Assembly: GCA_016584305.1 (NCBI GenBank)
Contig: JACEEZ010023407.1
Location: forward strand, 343,501 to 407,500
Direction of reading: 5' to 3'
Source of the DNA: Chionoecetes opilio
Taxonomy: Eukaryota > Arthropoda > Malacostraca > Decapoda > Majidae
Length of the DNA: 64,000 nucleotides
Shown: piece after piece, positions 1 to 10,797 of the stretch
Numbering within the stretch: the first letter of the stretch is position 1
Layout: every line of letters begins with the position of its first letter
Notes under the pieces: model-generated
Seen by the model: the letters and a program-made list of their open reading frames with translations, nothing else
The model's database searches: none
What the model was told of the DNA's origin: nothing
Translations under genes and position numbers: made by a program

Positions 1-97
1 GTTAGTAAGTCTCCAGACTCGCTCATTAATGCTTGGTATGCTATGAAATATCATCATTCTAGGTGAATGTAGACATATAATTGCATTTTAATGGCTA

Positions 98-476
98 TTA
101 TTCATATATATAAGTAAAGATGAAAATACAAGCAAAGTGCTCATTCACGCCTGGCAGCGCGGCCGCGGCAGCAGCAGTGTTGTCGTTAGACATGTAAGAC
201 ACATGTAGGGTTACACTCTGAGAAACTTGCATGTGTTGTCGAAAATGTATCACTCTTTTCCTTTCCTTATTTGCATTAACATTGAATGTCACAGCATATT
301 CTCTGAGTTTGTCCTTAGACTTGCGAATATCACTCACTGTTTGCTTCATTACACCATACTCGTCACACACCCGGGCGACAAAAACGTGATTCCACCTTCT
401 TAATACGTTTTAATTTCTCTGCAATACTTATATTCACACGCTTTCTTATACCACTTCCCTTCTCTTTCGATGCCAT
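98..476 (-). pseudogene. pogo/Tigger-type transposase N-terminus, frameshifted
   Basis: The minus strand starts with ATG at 476 and reads a short basic leader followed by SIAEKLKRIKKVESRF, then shifts frame near 375 into CDEYGVMKQTVSDIRKSKDK. This is the CENP-B/Tigger/Jerky helix-turn-helix pattern: a 'lysine-rich, EKL..I' first helix and 'YGV...TVSDI.K.K.KL' recognition helix. Such domains bind the terminal repeats of pogo/Tigger DNA transposons (family knowledge). The catalytic DDE part would lie beyond position 98 or outside the window and is not visible. The in-frame stop after the first 40 or so codons means this copy cannot make the protein. The element end at 1252 lies on its 5' side and may belong to the same transposon (inference). 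Confidence 0.6.
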
Positions 477-1204
477 AATAACTTCACTGCACTGAACAAG
501 TCTAAATAAGCATTAAAAAAACTGAAAAACAGGCGATTACGGCTTAAACTGAGCTTGTAAACATGCGCTCCGACTGTCATAAACATGTACCGACTGGCGG
601 ACACTTAAAGGCGCCGTCACACTAACACTTTTTCCATCGATGTCAGAGGACGAGTCTGACAAGTTCCGACGAGCCAACCATGAACGCATCCATGCACGTT
701 TTTAGCTCGTTATGCTTATCTACGATTGACAATATACATAAGTAAGTGTATAGCAGCAATAGCCTGCCTGGGTGTCGGAGCCATGTTTGTTTACCATCGA
801 CGAAAACAGTGCAGGCGAACAGCTGTGTGTGTGTGACGCTGCGCAGTCTCCCGGGGTAGAAGCTTCGGCTAATACAGGAGGAGGAGGAGAGAAGAGAGGA
901 GAGGAGAGGAGAGGAGAGGAGAGGACCTACGAAGCGAAACTTAAGAGAAAGAGGTCACAAGAAGAAGAAGTAGTCAAGAAATTGTAATGCGTACTAATAT
1001 TCACTGTTTTAACCCACATACACACCTTCTACAACTAAATCACTAGCAACACAGGCTCCTACCTTACATATCTTAATATCTGACACATTAAAACTCCTTA
1101 AAAGCCAGGCATTCCAAAATAAAAATAAAACAATTATGTTGAGTTGACGATTCGAGCGGCGATAAGCGGTCTGATATGCCATTCTTGCCCACAAATTTGT
1201 CTTG

Positions 1205-1252
1205 CGAATGGAGTCCGTTAAATCCAAAGTCCGTTCAATCGAGAGTCAACTG
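1205..1252 (-). mobile_element. Tigger-like terminal inverted repeat (one end)
   Basis: Read on the minus strand, this end starts at a TA dinucleotide (1253-1254) with CAGTTGACTCTCGATTGAAC followed by a run of 'CGGACTTTGGATTTAACGGA'. That wording (CAGT...TCTCGATT...GTTAAATC) is typical of Tigger/mariner terminal repeats. The partner end is not visible, so either the element runs out of the window on the left or it has decayed. The pogo/Tigger transposase relic at 98-476 lies inside and in the expected orientation. Confidence 0.5.
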
Positions 1253-1254
1253 TA

Positions 1255-2076
1255 TAGTGTATATACAATACATATCCCTATAACCATCTCCCTCCTCCAA
1301 AGCAAGCTCCTGAAGCAGTCTACGTGAAACACTTAAGTTGCTTTCTCCTTGCTAGCCATTGCCTTCTCCACATTCTCCTCTATCTTTCCTTGTAACTGTT
1401 GCACAAGCAAAATTAGTCGTAAGGTAGCATCAAGTTCTCTCGAGAAGAGTCCATCGCTTATAAAGAATCCACCATTGTTATTGTTGTGAAGCCTGACTGC
1501 GATGACGAACCCACACTGTGTCTGCTAGGAAGTGGGCGGTATACCGTCCATCAAGTGGTGTGGGAGGTAGGAGATGGGTGGAAAAGAGTGCTAGTGTGAT
1601 ACGCGCTTTAAAAAGGAAAGAAAGTAGTGTGCTGTAGATGTTTATATAAACAAGGGTCACATTGGGTCAGTGACATGCTTGTAGTGGGGAAATACTGTAT
1701 ATATTTATTTTTCATTTGTTTTTTTGTTTTTTTCATTCTCTTTGTGCTTATGTAGCCCTTAATTAAGTGGGTATGACACAAGCACATTTTACTCCCACTT
1801 CACCGAAAAATGGGAAGTAGCGACCCCTACCAGACAAAGAGTGGGAGTGAAATATACCTCCAGAAATTTTGGCACCAATTGCCCACTTGGGGGAGGTATA
1901 TCAAACATGGCATCAGATGTTATCTCTTTGTCAGTTTACTTATTCATTGTGCACTATATTTGGCCTCGGAATGGGAATTATATACAAAAACGTATTTATT
2001 AAAGAAGCTTCAGGCTTAGTAGTTCAGTGCAATTACCGTATTTGCCGGCGCATAAGACGCACCTCCGCGTAAGACC
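1255..2076. other. no gene seen; start of an older DNA element near 2035
   Basis: I see no coding signal here. Near 2036-2068 the text TACCGTATTTGCCGGCGCAT followed by AAGACGCACC resembles a terminal repeat of a mariner-like DNA element. Its continuation seems to reappear after 4847 (ATAAGACGCACTCGTATT), so the palindromic element at 2077-4847 may have landed in it. Both statements are inference from text similarity. Confidence 0.35.
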
Positions 2077-2959
2077 GAGGCCACCGAGATGACAAGGCCT
2101 GATACATCGCCCGTGACGTCACACCATCTAGATCCCACCCGCTCCGCTCCCCGTACAAGTTTACCTACCTAATATAATGTTTATCAGTATAAGAGATATA
2201 CTGTTATCTTCGGAAATGTTTGTTCTATAATATTATCAAATAAAAAAACGTAAAACACACAAAGAAATGCCATTATGAGACTTTCAAGAAATATGCATTA
2301 ACTTAAACTCTTCGCCATTTTATATTTTGCTCGAAAACTTTTTACACGGGGAATATCAATAGAAGCGGAATTTAATTAGCTTTCCATTGATATATTTCAT
2401 TTAGTCATAAATGAATTAGCAGCATGCATAAATTGGCGTTAACTAAATATTAAATAAAAATCATGAAATCTGGTAATTTCCTACCTAATTTATGTTTATC
2501 AGTATAAAATATATACTGTTATCTTTGGAAATGTTTGTTCTATAATATTATCCTATAAAAAATCGTAGAACATACTAAAAAAATGCCATTATGAGACTTT
2601 CAAGAAATATGCATGAACTTAAACTCTTCGCCATTTAATATCTTGCGGAAAAACTTTTTACATGGAGAATATCAATAGAAGTGGAATTTAATTAGCTTTC
2701 CATTGATATATTTCCTTTTCTGATAAATGAATTAGCATTATGCATAAATTAGCGTTAACTAAATAAATAACATCATGAAATCTGGTAATTTTTCCCGATT
2801 GATGAGGTTATTTATTTAGTTAACGCTAATATATGTATGGTTCTAATTAATTTATCAGAAAACAAAATATATCAATGGAAAGCTAATGCAATTCCACTTC
2901 TATTGATATTCTCCATGTAAAAAGTTTTCTCACAAAATATTAAATGGCGAAGAGATTAA

Positions 2960-4304
2960 AGCCGGTATTACACGGGCACTTTTCTGCTCAGTGAGCAGCT
3001 GCTCACTGAGCAGATTTCACTGAGCTGCTCAACGAAACTATTATATGGTGATCTGTGTTTTAATGAGCAAAATGCATACAGACCTGAGTGCGGTTATGAT
3101 ACAAATGATCATAGCGCTTCCTAATAAGCGGTGCTTGTTGTAATGGAGATAGCTTTATTTTGCGGGGAAAAAAAAGAAGAAAAAAAGTATACTTTGTGGT
3201 TAAAGTTAGGTTAGGTTTCATTACAACCTATAAGGTTAGGTTAGGTTTCATTAAAACCTTTAAGGTTAGGTTAGGTTTCATTAAAACCTTTAAGGTTAGG
3301 TTAGGTTTCATTAAAACCTATAAGGTTAGGTTAGGTCATTATTAAAAAAAAAATTATTGGGGGGGGGGGGGGGTTGCGCAAAATAAAACTATCTCCATTA
3401 GAACAAGCACCTATTGTAGGCCAAGAAAAAATAGTTGGTGTCTCTGAAAACGACCGCGAAACTCTCGTCCATTATTACCAAAAGTTGTTTCGTAGTCTAT
3501 ATGAAACCATAGTCTTTTCGTACACTCAGCGCAGAGTTGAACTTCACTACTAGAGTTACGAAATGACACCAGGTATGTACGAAAATACTCGAAATCAGTG
3601 TACGAAACTAACTACTTTCAATTCAATATACCTAATTAAGAAAGGTTTTTTGATTAGGCCAAAGGTTTTTGATTCATTTAAACTTCCTGTAATCCCCGAG
3701 AGTAGCTTCTATGGACCACTGTGGCCCGCGCCGTACCCATGGCCGCGGCGGTATGGGGCTGACGCCGTTGTAGTGGACGAGAACTACGCGTTCGCTCTTT
3801 AGGTCAGACACACACACTCGGGGGCTAACACCGCACTCTTAGCCTCTCTCGCTTTACCATATACACCACACCTGTACTGCCTCGCAACACACCTGTCGCC
3901 TGTGTATCACTGTAAATAAATTACTTGGAAGGTCAGGCTTCTTAGGTATTGAGGGTGTATGTTTTCTTTTTTAAAGTTTTTTTTTAACAAATAAAGGGCT
4001 ATATATGTTCCATATTGTAGGATGTGCCTGAACCAAGTCAATCAGTAAGCTTTCCATCTCGTCTGTCCAGTCAGCAGGCATGTTGATGTCTTCTTGAGAG
4101 TTTTAGAAGAAAATGATCTTGCAATAAATAATATAGTCATCCACTAATTTCGGTCCTTTATAACAGAAAACGTTTTTGCTCACTCAAATGACGAGCAAAA
4201 ATAGCTTCGAAGTAGTTCCCTGTTTGCTCAACCAAACAGGCTTTCATTGAGCAAAATCCTCAAAACTGCTCACTGAGCAGAAAAGTGCCCGTGTAATAGC
4301 CGCT
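2960..4304. mobile_element. PIF/Harbinger-like element, TAA target duplication
   Basis: The ends are inverted repeats of about 30 bases (AGCCGGTATTACACGGGCAC on the left; AGCGGCTATTACACGGGCAC when the right end is reverse-complemented), continuing into TTTTCTGCTCA. They are flanked by TAA at 2957-2959 and 4305-4307, the 3-bp TWA duplication typical of PIF/Harbinger. The interior holds a TTAGG-rich tandem repeat (3204-3336), poly-A/poly-G tracts and short inverted repeats such as CTGCTCACTGAGCAG next to the ends. I see no transposase or Myb-like gene, so it is non-autonomous. It interrupts the inner fold-back element, so it is younger than that. Confidence 0.75.
3204..3336 (+). repeat. 30-bp tandem repeat with TTAGG doublets
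   Basis: Four to five units of about 30 bases, each opening GGTTAGGTTAGGTTTCATTA and closing AAACC(T)TTAA or TATAA. The unit contains two TTAGG motifs, the arthropod telomere repeat, but it is interstitial and has a longer period. An open frame through it is a by-product of the period being a multiple of three. Confidence 0.85.
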
Positions 4305-4847
4305 TAAGTTAATGCATATTTCTTGAAAGTCTCATAATGGCATTTCTTTAGTGTGTTTTACAGTTTTTTATTGGATAATATTATAGAACAAACATTTCCG
4401 AAGATAACAGTATATCTTTTATACTGATAAACATATATTAGGTAGGAAATTACCCAATTTCATGATTTTTAATATTTAGTTAATGCTAATTTATGCATAC
4501 TGCTAATTCATTTATGACTAAACGAAATATATCAATGGAAAGCTAATTAAATTCCGCTTCTATTGATATTCTCCATGTAAAAAGTTTTCGAGCAAAATAT
4601 TAAATAGCGAAGAGTTTAAGTTAATGCATATTTCTTGAAAGTCTCATAATGGCATTTTCTTTGTGTGTTTTACGGTTTTTTTATTTGATAACATTATAGA
4701 ACAAACATTTCTGAAGATAACAGTATATCTTTTATACTGATAAACATTATATTAGGTAGGTAAACTTGTACGGGGAGCGGAGCGGGTGGGATCTAGATGG
4801 TGTGACGTCACGGGCGATGTATCAGGCCTTGTCATCTCGGTGGCCTC

Positions 4848-5146
4848 GATAAGACGCACTCGTATTTTACATAAATATTTCGAGAAAAAAAATTATTAGT
4901 GTTTTGAGGACATTTATTTTTCCTAAATTTATTAAAAGTTATTAAAGAAAAGGTTTTGTAAGGGAAATCAAATGATTTTGAGCATGTACCTAAATACAAT
5001 ATTCACAGTGCAGTGAATGTGAATGAAAAATTATACTAGTGCAACATTTATAGAAGTATGAAGAATTTCAAATGAACAGCTTTCACATAGGTGCATAACT
5101 ATAAGGTGTGGAATATCTAAGCAAGCATTAGCTGTTCTGTTTGCAG
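4848..5146 (+). other. probable last GMPPB intron, 3' part
   Basis: AT-rich, no coding signal. It ends with a pyrimidine stretch and TTCTGTTTGCAG at 5135-5146, a good 3' splice site directly before the GMPPB exon. The preceding 5 kb would be intron if the upstream exons lie outside the window. Confidence 0.5.
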
Positions 5147-5278
5147 GTGAGAATGGAGAATGTGTCTGTGCTGGGCGAGGATGTCATAGTAAAGGATGAA
5201 CTCTACATCAATGGAGGAATGGTGCTGCCCCACAAGAGCATTGCAGCATCAGTGTTAGAACCTAAAATCATCATGTGA
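5147..5278 (+). CDS. GMPPB: GDP-mannose pyrophosphorylase B (mannose-1-phosphate guanylyltransferase beta), last coding exon
   Basis: GMPPB makes GDP-mannose from mannose-1-phosphate and GTP in the cytosol and so feeds N-glycosylation, GPI anchors and O-mannosylation. This exon encodes the last 43 residues and the stop TGA. It starts after a clear acceptor (TTTGCAG) in phase 0 and reads [20 protein letters not shown], then [20 protein letters not shown] and IIM at the terminus. I recognise this as the very conserved end of animal GMPPB: the last turns of the left-handed beta-helix with hexapeptide-type repeats and the C-terminal 'EP.IIM'. The N-terminal nucleotidyltransferase domain and the earlier exons are not visible and should lie upstream of position 1 or in TE-filled introns. 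The frame is intact, so the exon is probably functional. A lone retrocopy is unlikely because the splice acceptor is present. Confidence 0.85.
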   Translation: MRMENVSVLGEDVIVKDELYINGGMVLPHKSIAASVLEPKIIM

Positions 5279-5571
5279 AGCCTTGGAATCCCTACCTGCT
5301 CTGTCTCTCCTCCAGAAAAATGGCTCTGGAGTTTATCCTGCAGTTGCTCAGCTCCATTTCTAAATTACACTCAACTTATCCAGAAGGCTGAGATGAATGT
5401 GGCAGGAAGGAGCTCATAATTTGTATGGTTTGCATCTCTGTTTATATCTAACAATGTTACCATTATTTTGAAACACCTAAAGTTCAGTGTGAATAAGCAA
5501 CTGGCTTAAGAAACTATTTTATTTTGATAACTTTTTTTAGTGGTCCTTCAAGTGGGGCATTTGATTGTCTC
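5279..5571 (+). other. probable GMPPB 3' untranslated region
   Basis: Follows the GMPPB stop directly. It has no open frame of note and less repeat text than its surroundings. The end of the transcript cannot be fixed by eye, and the Harbinger-like insertion at 5575 may lie in or just beyond it. Confidence 0.4.
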
Positions 5572-5574
5572 TTA

Positions 5575-6387
5575 AGGCCCTGTCACACGATGCAACCTTT
5601 CACGCGGAGCAGCGAGGCAAGGGGTGGCCAGGCGTGCCTTACAGCGCATGATGCGGTCACACGGAGGGACATTTGAGGCGCGCGTCTTGTCCCCACACAC
5701 GCCCGCCACAATTTAAATACCTCCCCTGGCACCCCTGTGTTCATTTCAGCAGCCGCGTCGAAGATGGTTCACACATTTACTGCACTGAAGACTTTGTGTA
5801 ATATATTGTTGCTATTAAAAAATTAGTTAAGACCGAGGGCTCCCCCAGCCAACAGATCAACGCTCACTCTGCATGCTGCCAGGCCACCTCGACCCAGGTT
5901 TCATGTTATTGGCAATTTTTACCATTAAATATTTTTGTATTGCTAAGTATCTTATACCATTAGAACCAAAAAAGTTTGCTGATTTCAAATCTGTGATAAA
6001 AAATTAAATGGGAACAATACTCGAAGAATTGCAGCAAGTTGAAGACAAAAAAGTGAGAAAAATGTTTATACTGTACACTTGTATTTCTTTATGCTATATT
6101 TTTTTAATTGCACACAAATTCTCATAGTATTTTTTTGCCACAATGCACACATTTTCCCTATTAAGGCCAATTAATTGATAAACATCCTCACGACGCCACG
6201 TGAGCTAAATAAATTGTGACATGGTGACAGACGCTTGGCGGCGGGGGTGTTGTGAGGCACGCTTTTTACCCAACATTACTGGGGTGACTAATCATGCGAC
6301 AAGCAACCCGCGCGACACGGATTTAATGTTTTCTGGAACGGCCTATGCGTGCCCCCACGTGAAAAGTTGCATTATATGACGGGACCT
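5575..6387. mobile_element. PIF/Harbinger-like element, TTA target duplication
   Basis: Left end AGGCCCTGTCACACGATGCA and right end (reverse-complemented) AGGTCCCGTCATATAATGCA form imperfect inverted repeats that continue into ACC/ACTTTTCACG. TTA lies on both sides (5572-5574 and 6388-6390). The interior stretch at 5935-6080 (TTAAATGGGA.., GAAGACAAAAAAGTGAGAAA) is shared with the element at 20542-21212, so both derive from one family although their tips differ. No intact transposase is visible. Confidence 0.7.
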
Positions 6388-6390
6388 TTA

Positions 6391-6851
6391 GCCAGTGCAC
6401 TTTACCACGTTATGAGGTTTGTATGTCTACATTATGCACTTACGCAGAAAATGTTGACAGTTTTCCCTTTATGGTCTCAGGGACTTCTTGAACCTGGTAT
6501 GACAAGTGTGACAGGAACCCTTCTCTACAGCATATCCCTGGCTCATAGGGACAAAATTGCAATATTAGAAGGAAAGCATATATTTTTATATATGTATCAT
6601 GCATTATTTTTTTCATGGAACAAATCTAAAATGTTGAAAGTGCATTATAGTTTTAAGTTCAGGCTGCAGCTGTGCTGATTGTTATGTAGGACTGAGTGAC
6701 ATGCAGCAGACTGGAATGAATTTGAGTTTTCCTATGATCAATATGAAGGTATGTAAGGTATTTAAATTGCAGAGATGCAGAGTGATGACACTTCATATGA
6801 TTCTTGAGGGTCTTAATTAAAGTTACACAGCTGTGAAATTGCTTGTTTTTG
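6391..6851. other. no feature recognised
   Basis: AT-rich sequence. An open frame at 6349-6678 starts inside the Harbinger-like element and has no recognisable protein pattern. Confidence 0.4.
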
Positions 6852-7522
6852 TTAAGCCATTACCATTTCCTCAGGCTTGATGTAGCATTGTGAATGATGT
6901 CTTCCTGTGGCTGTAGCTGTCTTGGTGTGAACTTTGTCAGGAGGCTGCTCCTTTGTGTGTATGTGTGCGTGCATATGTTCATCTAGTTTCATCTTGTTGT
7001 GGTTTACAAGAAAAGAGCTAAACTCGTACTGTCCTGTCTCTAAAACTTCTATTATTTTCAGCTTGGCTTTGAAGTCGTGAATATTCTTGGCATGTACTAC
7101 CTCCTCATCCAGGTTATTCCACAGTTCAATGGATCTGTATGGGAAGCTACATTTCTCGATATCACTCTTGCATGTGGTGCTCTTGAACTTCTTCCCATGA
7201 CCTCTCGTATCTCTCTTCCCACAAAAACATATCCTCTCCATCAACATTTTGTAGTTGCTTGGAAACCTTGGACACATTAATCAGATCACCTCTTTCCTTT
7301 CTTTTCTCCAGGGTTTGAAGATTTAATCTTGATAGTTTTTCCTCTTACGATAAATCTCTTAAGCTTGAGACTATTTTTTTATTCATTTAATATTTCTTGT
7401 ATCTTTCTTTTTATGCAGTGACCAAACCACTGCTGCATATTCCAACCTTGATCGAATCATTGATACAATTAACTTTTTCGTAGTTTCTTCCTCCAATTAA
7501 GCGAACGGGACTCTTATATACC
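6852..7522 (-). pseudogene. LINE copy A, C-terminal part of ORF2
   Basis: Minus-strand remnant of a CR1/jockey-like non-LTR retrotransposon. Reading from 7522 downwards it gives the thumb region (KKLIVSMIRSRLEYAAVVWS) and then the C-terminal tail (RGHGKKFKSTTCKSDIEKCS, FPYRSIELWNNLDEEVV), which matches the same tail in LINE copy B (13323-13646 and 11420-11709). There are in-frame stops and frame changes. It is followed on the 3' side by CA-rich text near 6950. It is separated from the rest of LINE A by the piggyBac-like element at 7527-9291. Confidence 0.75.
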
Positions 7523-7526
7523 TTAA

Positions 7527-9291
7527 CCCGTACAGTGTTGACCTAAGTGACAGAAACACCTTATGTCAGGTAGGGCTTTTGGAAAAAAAAATTATTGCCT
7601 CAAAAAAATAACAAAAATATAACATAAGCAATGATGTGTGTGTGGGGTACGAGCGCCTTCTCCAAGTCTCCATAGGTAGGCATCGTTGCCTGCCAGCTGA
7701 TCCTCCCTCGGGTCTGGTGATGTCATAGCGAAAAAACTAAATTTTATTTTATCATAATTATATTGTAATCTCCGGCATTTTGATATATGCATCATGTAAC
7801 TTATTCTTAGAATATCATATTTTGGTGCGCATATTTACGAATGAGGTGATATGGTCTTGAAGAAAATAGGAAGACTATTCTCTGATCTGGCAACATGGCT
7901 GGCAGGAGCCACTTCACGGCCTGTGGATGACTAAAAGTCTAAGTCACATACTACGTCAGTTCCGACCACTAGTTCATATTTCCGATATATTTCAAGCATT
8001 TGTTACATGCTTTTATAGTTATTACTCTATGTTTTTATAGAGGTATATGCTGAGAATGTTTATCGAACTCTTTTATACCGGTAATATATTATGGAATTCA
8101 ACAAGCTGGTACATAATGCCTGTACTCTTGTATAAGTACAAAACATAATTGTACCACATTGTATTGCATTGCATCTACATATGAAACATGTTTCACCAGG
8201 ACAAACAGTGGATCATTGCCTAAAAGTGCGTAAATGAGATTGTGGAAAAGTTTATGTTGGCAGCCTTGACGGTTCCTCGCACCTCACGTCCTTGACTCAC
8301 ACTGACAAACGTGCCAGCCCTTGCTACGTAGCTTCCGATGATTTTGATAAATTACCGATCAATTTGGATGACTTTTTCTTTTGCGTAATATACCCTATAT
8401 TATAGTCATCAAAGTATATAAAACAGCAACGCGTGCTGTTGATGCGGAGCAGAGATGTAGCCGCTGTACTTGTTGTCTGATCAACGGGGAGGTGCGGTGG
8501 GGAGGAACTGCAGCCTCGTGCCCTCTCTCTGGAAAATTCCCTATCACTCCTCCCCCGTTTTCTGAGTAGGAGTTTTCCCTCTCTCAGATGGTTCTCGTGG
8601 TTTGGGCTCGGATGTTATACGCATAGAGTATTGTGAGCAGCGATAGGTTACGGTGAACTTAGGCAGACCCGGCAGAGGGGCTCAAATGATCGGTCACTCT
8701 CCCCTCCTTTTCACTGCCTGAATCCTTGATATAGTCAGGGCCATCATTATCATTAGACAGATCGCTGTCTCCCAATTCTGTGACATTTTCAGCGTTGAGA
8801 ATGTGAAAAAACTGCGATTCAAAAATCAGCTGGAAGGGGGCGTGGCTGTGTGCCTGCCTGGGGAAGGCTCTCGCGCCAACACAGTACCAAGCCTGCAGGG
8901 CTGCCAACATTACAATGGTACCGCACTCCCGTGCAAATAAATGAAAGCATTATATAGCTTTTATAGCTGGAATAGTGTTGAATGTTATTATACTGTATAT
9001 TATCATTAAATAAATAAAAAAGAGGTACAAGAACATCAGCATTTCAGCTGATATACGTAATATTTTACTAAACTTTTCGTTGTCATGTTTCTTCTATGCA
9101 AGATAGACAGTTCAAAGACAAAATAAAAATAATGAGAGCTGTAATAATAAAGCCTAACCATAATATAAGGACAATTGATTGTTTTCTAGACGATAAATTA
9201 CCACAAAGTACAACAAAATCGGCTCCGCATATATATGTACTAAACACTTCTCCTAGGAGTACGTATATATATGTACTAAACACTTTACGGG
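7527..9291. mobile_element. piggyBac-like element in LINE copy A, TTAA target duplication
   Basis: Ends CCCGTACAGTGTTGACC (left) and CCCGTAAAGTGTTTAGTAC (right end reverse-complemented) lie directly inside TTAA at 7523-7526 and 9292-9295. That is the signature of the piggyBac superfamily. Removing 7527-9295 rejoins the LINE text in frame: HINKITGETYNLL on one side continues to RYIRVP on the other, as in LINE B. On the minus strand at 8659-8910 there is an acidic segment (NAENVTELGDSDLSNDNDGP), which would fit the acidic leader of a piggyBac transposase, but no catalytic part is recognisable. Confidence 0.75.
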
Positions 9292-10486
9292 TTAAGAGGT
9301 TATATGTCTCTCCAGTGATCTTATTTATGTGCCTCTCTGGTGTAAGGTTGCCAGTGACTGTTACTTCCAGATCTTTTTCTTCTTTTGTTTTTCTGATGTA
9401 TTTATTTCCCACTCGGTAATTCCCCATTTGTCTCCTTGTACTCTTACCAAATTCCATCACTCTACATTTCACCTCATTAAACTTAATTTCCCACCTCTTG
9501 ACTCCAATATGATATCTTACCAAGGTCCGTTTGTAGCTGATAACAAATTTCCTCCTTTTTCACTTTTCTCAGCAACTTGGAATCATCTGCGAATAAACTT
9601 ACATAGCTATCTATTCTTTCCACCATAAGTTATGTAAACCATGAACATCACTGGTGCTAGCACTGACCCTTGAGGAACTCAACTTATTACTCTGCACCAT
9701 TCTGATTGTTGTTGATCCTCTATGACTGTAGATATCTCCCTCTCCTACAAGTTATTTTTTATCCATTTCAGCAAAGCACCTTTCACACCATCTATGTGTT
9801 AAATTTTCCATAAGTCTCTTGTGTGATACCTTGTCAAAATCATTTTTCAAATCCAGGAAGACACAATCAACCCATCCTTCTCTCTCGTGTTTCATTAATC
9901 ACTCTTGAGTAGAAACTTATGAGGCTTCTAGTGCAAGACCTACCTTTTCTAAAACCAAATTGTCGATATGTAATACGTAGTATTCAAGGTATTTCAACCA
10001 TCTGGTTTGCACAATACGTACTGACAAATTTTAGCAACACCACTGGTTAATGATACCAGCCAATAATTCAGTTGCTCTTCCTTGTCCCCTCCCTTATGAA
10101 TTGGGACTACATTTGCTTTCTTCCAATCTCGGGGTGTTTTAACTTCTGCGAGTATGTTCACAATAATATCATGTATTTTACCCGTCAGTTCCTTACTACA
10201 CTCCTTATTTATCCAACTTGACACTCCATCTGGATCTGGTGCTTTTCTGATATCTGTAGTTTCCATCAATTTCCATATTTCTTGCATGTCTACTTGTATT
10301 TGGGCCAGCACAGTTTCTCTAGGTCTATCCTCATCTTCACCAAAATCACACTCTCTGGTGAAAACTATCTTAAAACATTCATTCATTGCTTCAGCTTGGG
10401 AACCTAGATTGTTGTATATAACTCCATCTTCTTATAATTTGTTTATTTCTTCCTGAACTTTTTTTTTTACTTTCCATTCACATATC
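9292..10486 (-). pseudogene. LINE copy A, reverse transcriptase
   Basis: Minus strand. From 10486 downwards: NGK..KKKVQEEINKL linker, RKAPDPDGVSSWINKECSKE (palm entry), PRDWKKANVVPIHKGGDKEE (RT block with 'W..A.V.PI.K.G'), a decayed palm motif A around 9830-9870, the catalytic FADD motif (SYVSLFADDSKLLRKV near 9560-9620) and the region before the thumb. Frames change several times and stops are present, so it is dead. RT makes cDNA on nicked target DNA in living LINEs. The closest relative in the window is LINE B. Confidence 0.75.
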
Positions 10487-10797
10487 CCTTTTGTCGCTTC
10501 CGTTGTGTAGTGGCTAGCGTGCCTGGCTACGAATCTGCAGGGCTGGTTCGAGTCCGGGCCAGGGCAAGTCGGCGACCAGCCAAACCCAGCTGTTCTTCCT
10601 TCCTTTTGCGGTTGATAAATGGGTACCTGGGGTAACCTGGGGAAGGTAACTGTGCTAACCTGGGTCTCACACTAGCACTGTGTCCTAGGGTAACGGGTCC
10701 TCACCCACCACAGGCTCTAAGGGCTAATGCCACGGAAATGAGCACCGAATGCCATGCGCAGCTTAGCGTATGCTCCCATCTTTAGCTTTTACCTTAA
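10487..10797 (+). mobile_element. tRNA-derived SINE, family 2, in LINE copy A
   Basis: A 311-bp insert flanked by a 9-bp duplication TCACATATC (10478-10486 and 10798-10806). It contains a pol III A-box-like stretch (GTGTAGTGGCTAGCGTG) and a B box (GGTTCGAGTCC near 10555), followed by a family-specific body (GATAAATGGGTACCTGG, CACCACAGGCTCTAAGGG). A second copy lies at about 50430-50710. Removal rejoins the LINE text (YRYV..NGK), matching YRYINGK in LINE B. It depends on LINE machinery for movement (family knowledge). Confidence 0.8.

Larger units (their letters stand above)
2077..4847. mobile_element. large palindromic element, two nested copies of one family
   Basis: The outer ends are exact mirror images: GAGGCCACCGAGATGACAAG at 2077 returns as its reverse complement ending at 4847. 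The mirror continues for well over 100 bases through a GC-rich arm and then into the AT-rich family core (GTTTATCAGTATA..GATATACTGTTATCTTCG..., ATTATCAAATAAAAAACAGT, GCATGAACTTAA, GGAAAGCTAAT). A second copy of the core starts near 2485 inside the first and folds back near 2810, so the same family has inserted into itself. No protein is encoded. The fold-back design suggests a non-autonomous DNA element. A PIF/Harbinger-like element sits at 2960-4304 inside it. Other copies lie at 18652-19612, about 48190-49314, 51754-52474 and 56429-57635. Confidence 0.75.

Noticed and set aside
772..987. Small open frame with a Lys/Glu-rich end
   Set aside because: Its second half is a GGAGA microsatellite and no conserved pattern is present.
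3204..3336. True telomere or chromosome end
   Set aside because: TTAGG occurs as doublets in a 30-bp unit inside a bounded transposon, not as a pure array.
10487..10797. Possible tRNA gene at the GGTTCGAGTCC box
   Set aside because: B box is good but no cloverleaf or acceptor stem closes, and the unit recurs with a SINE body and a target duplication.
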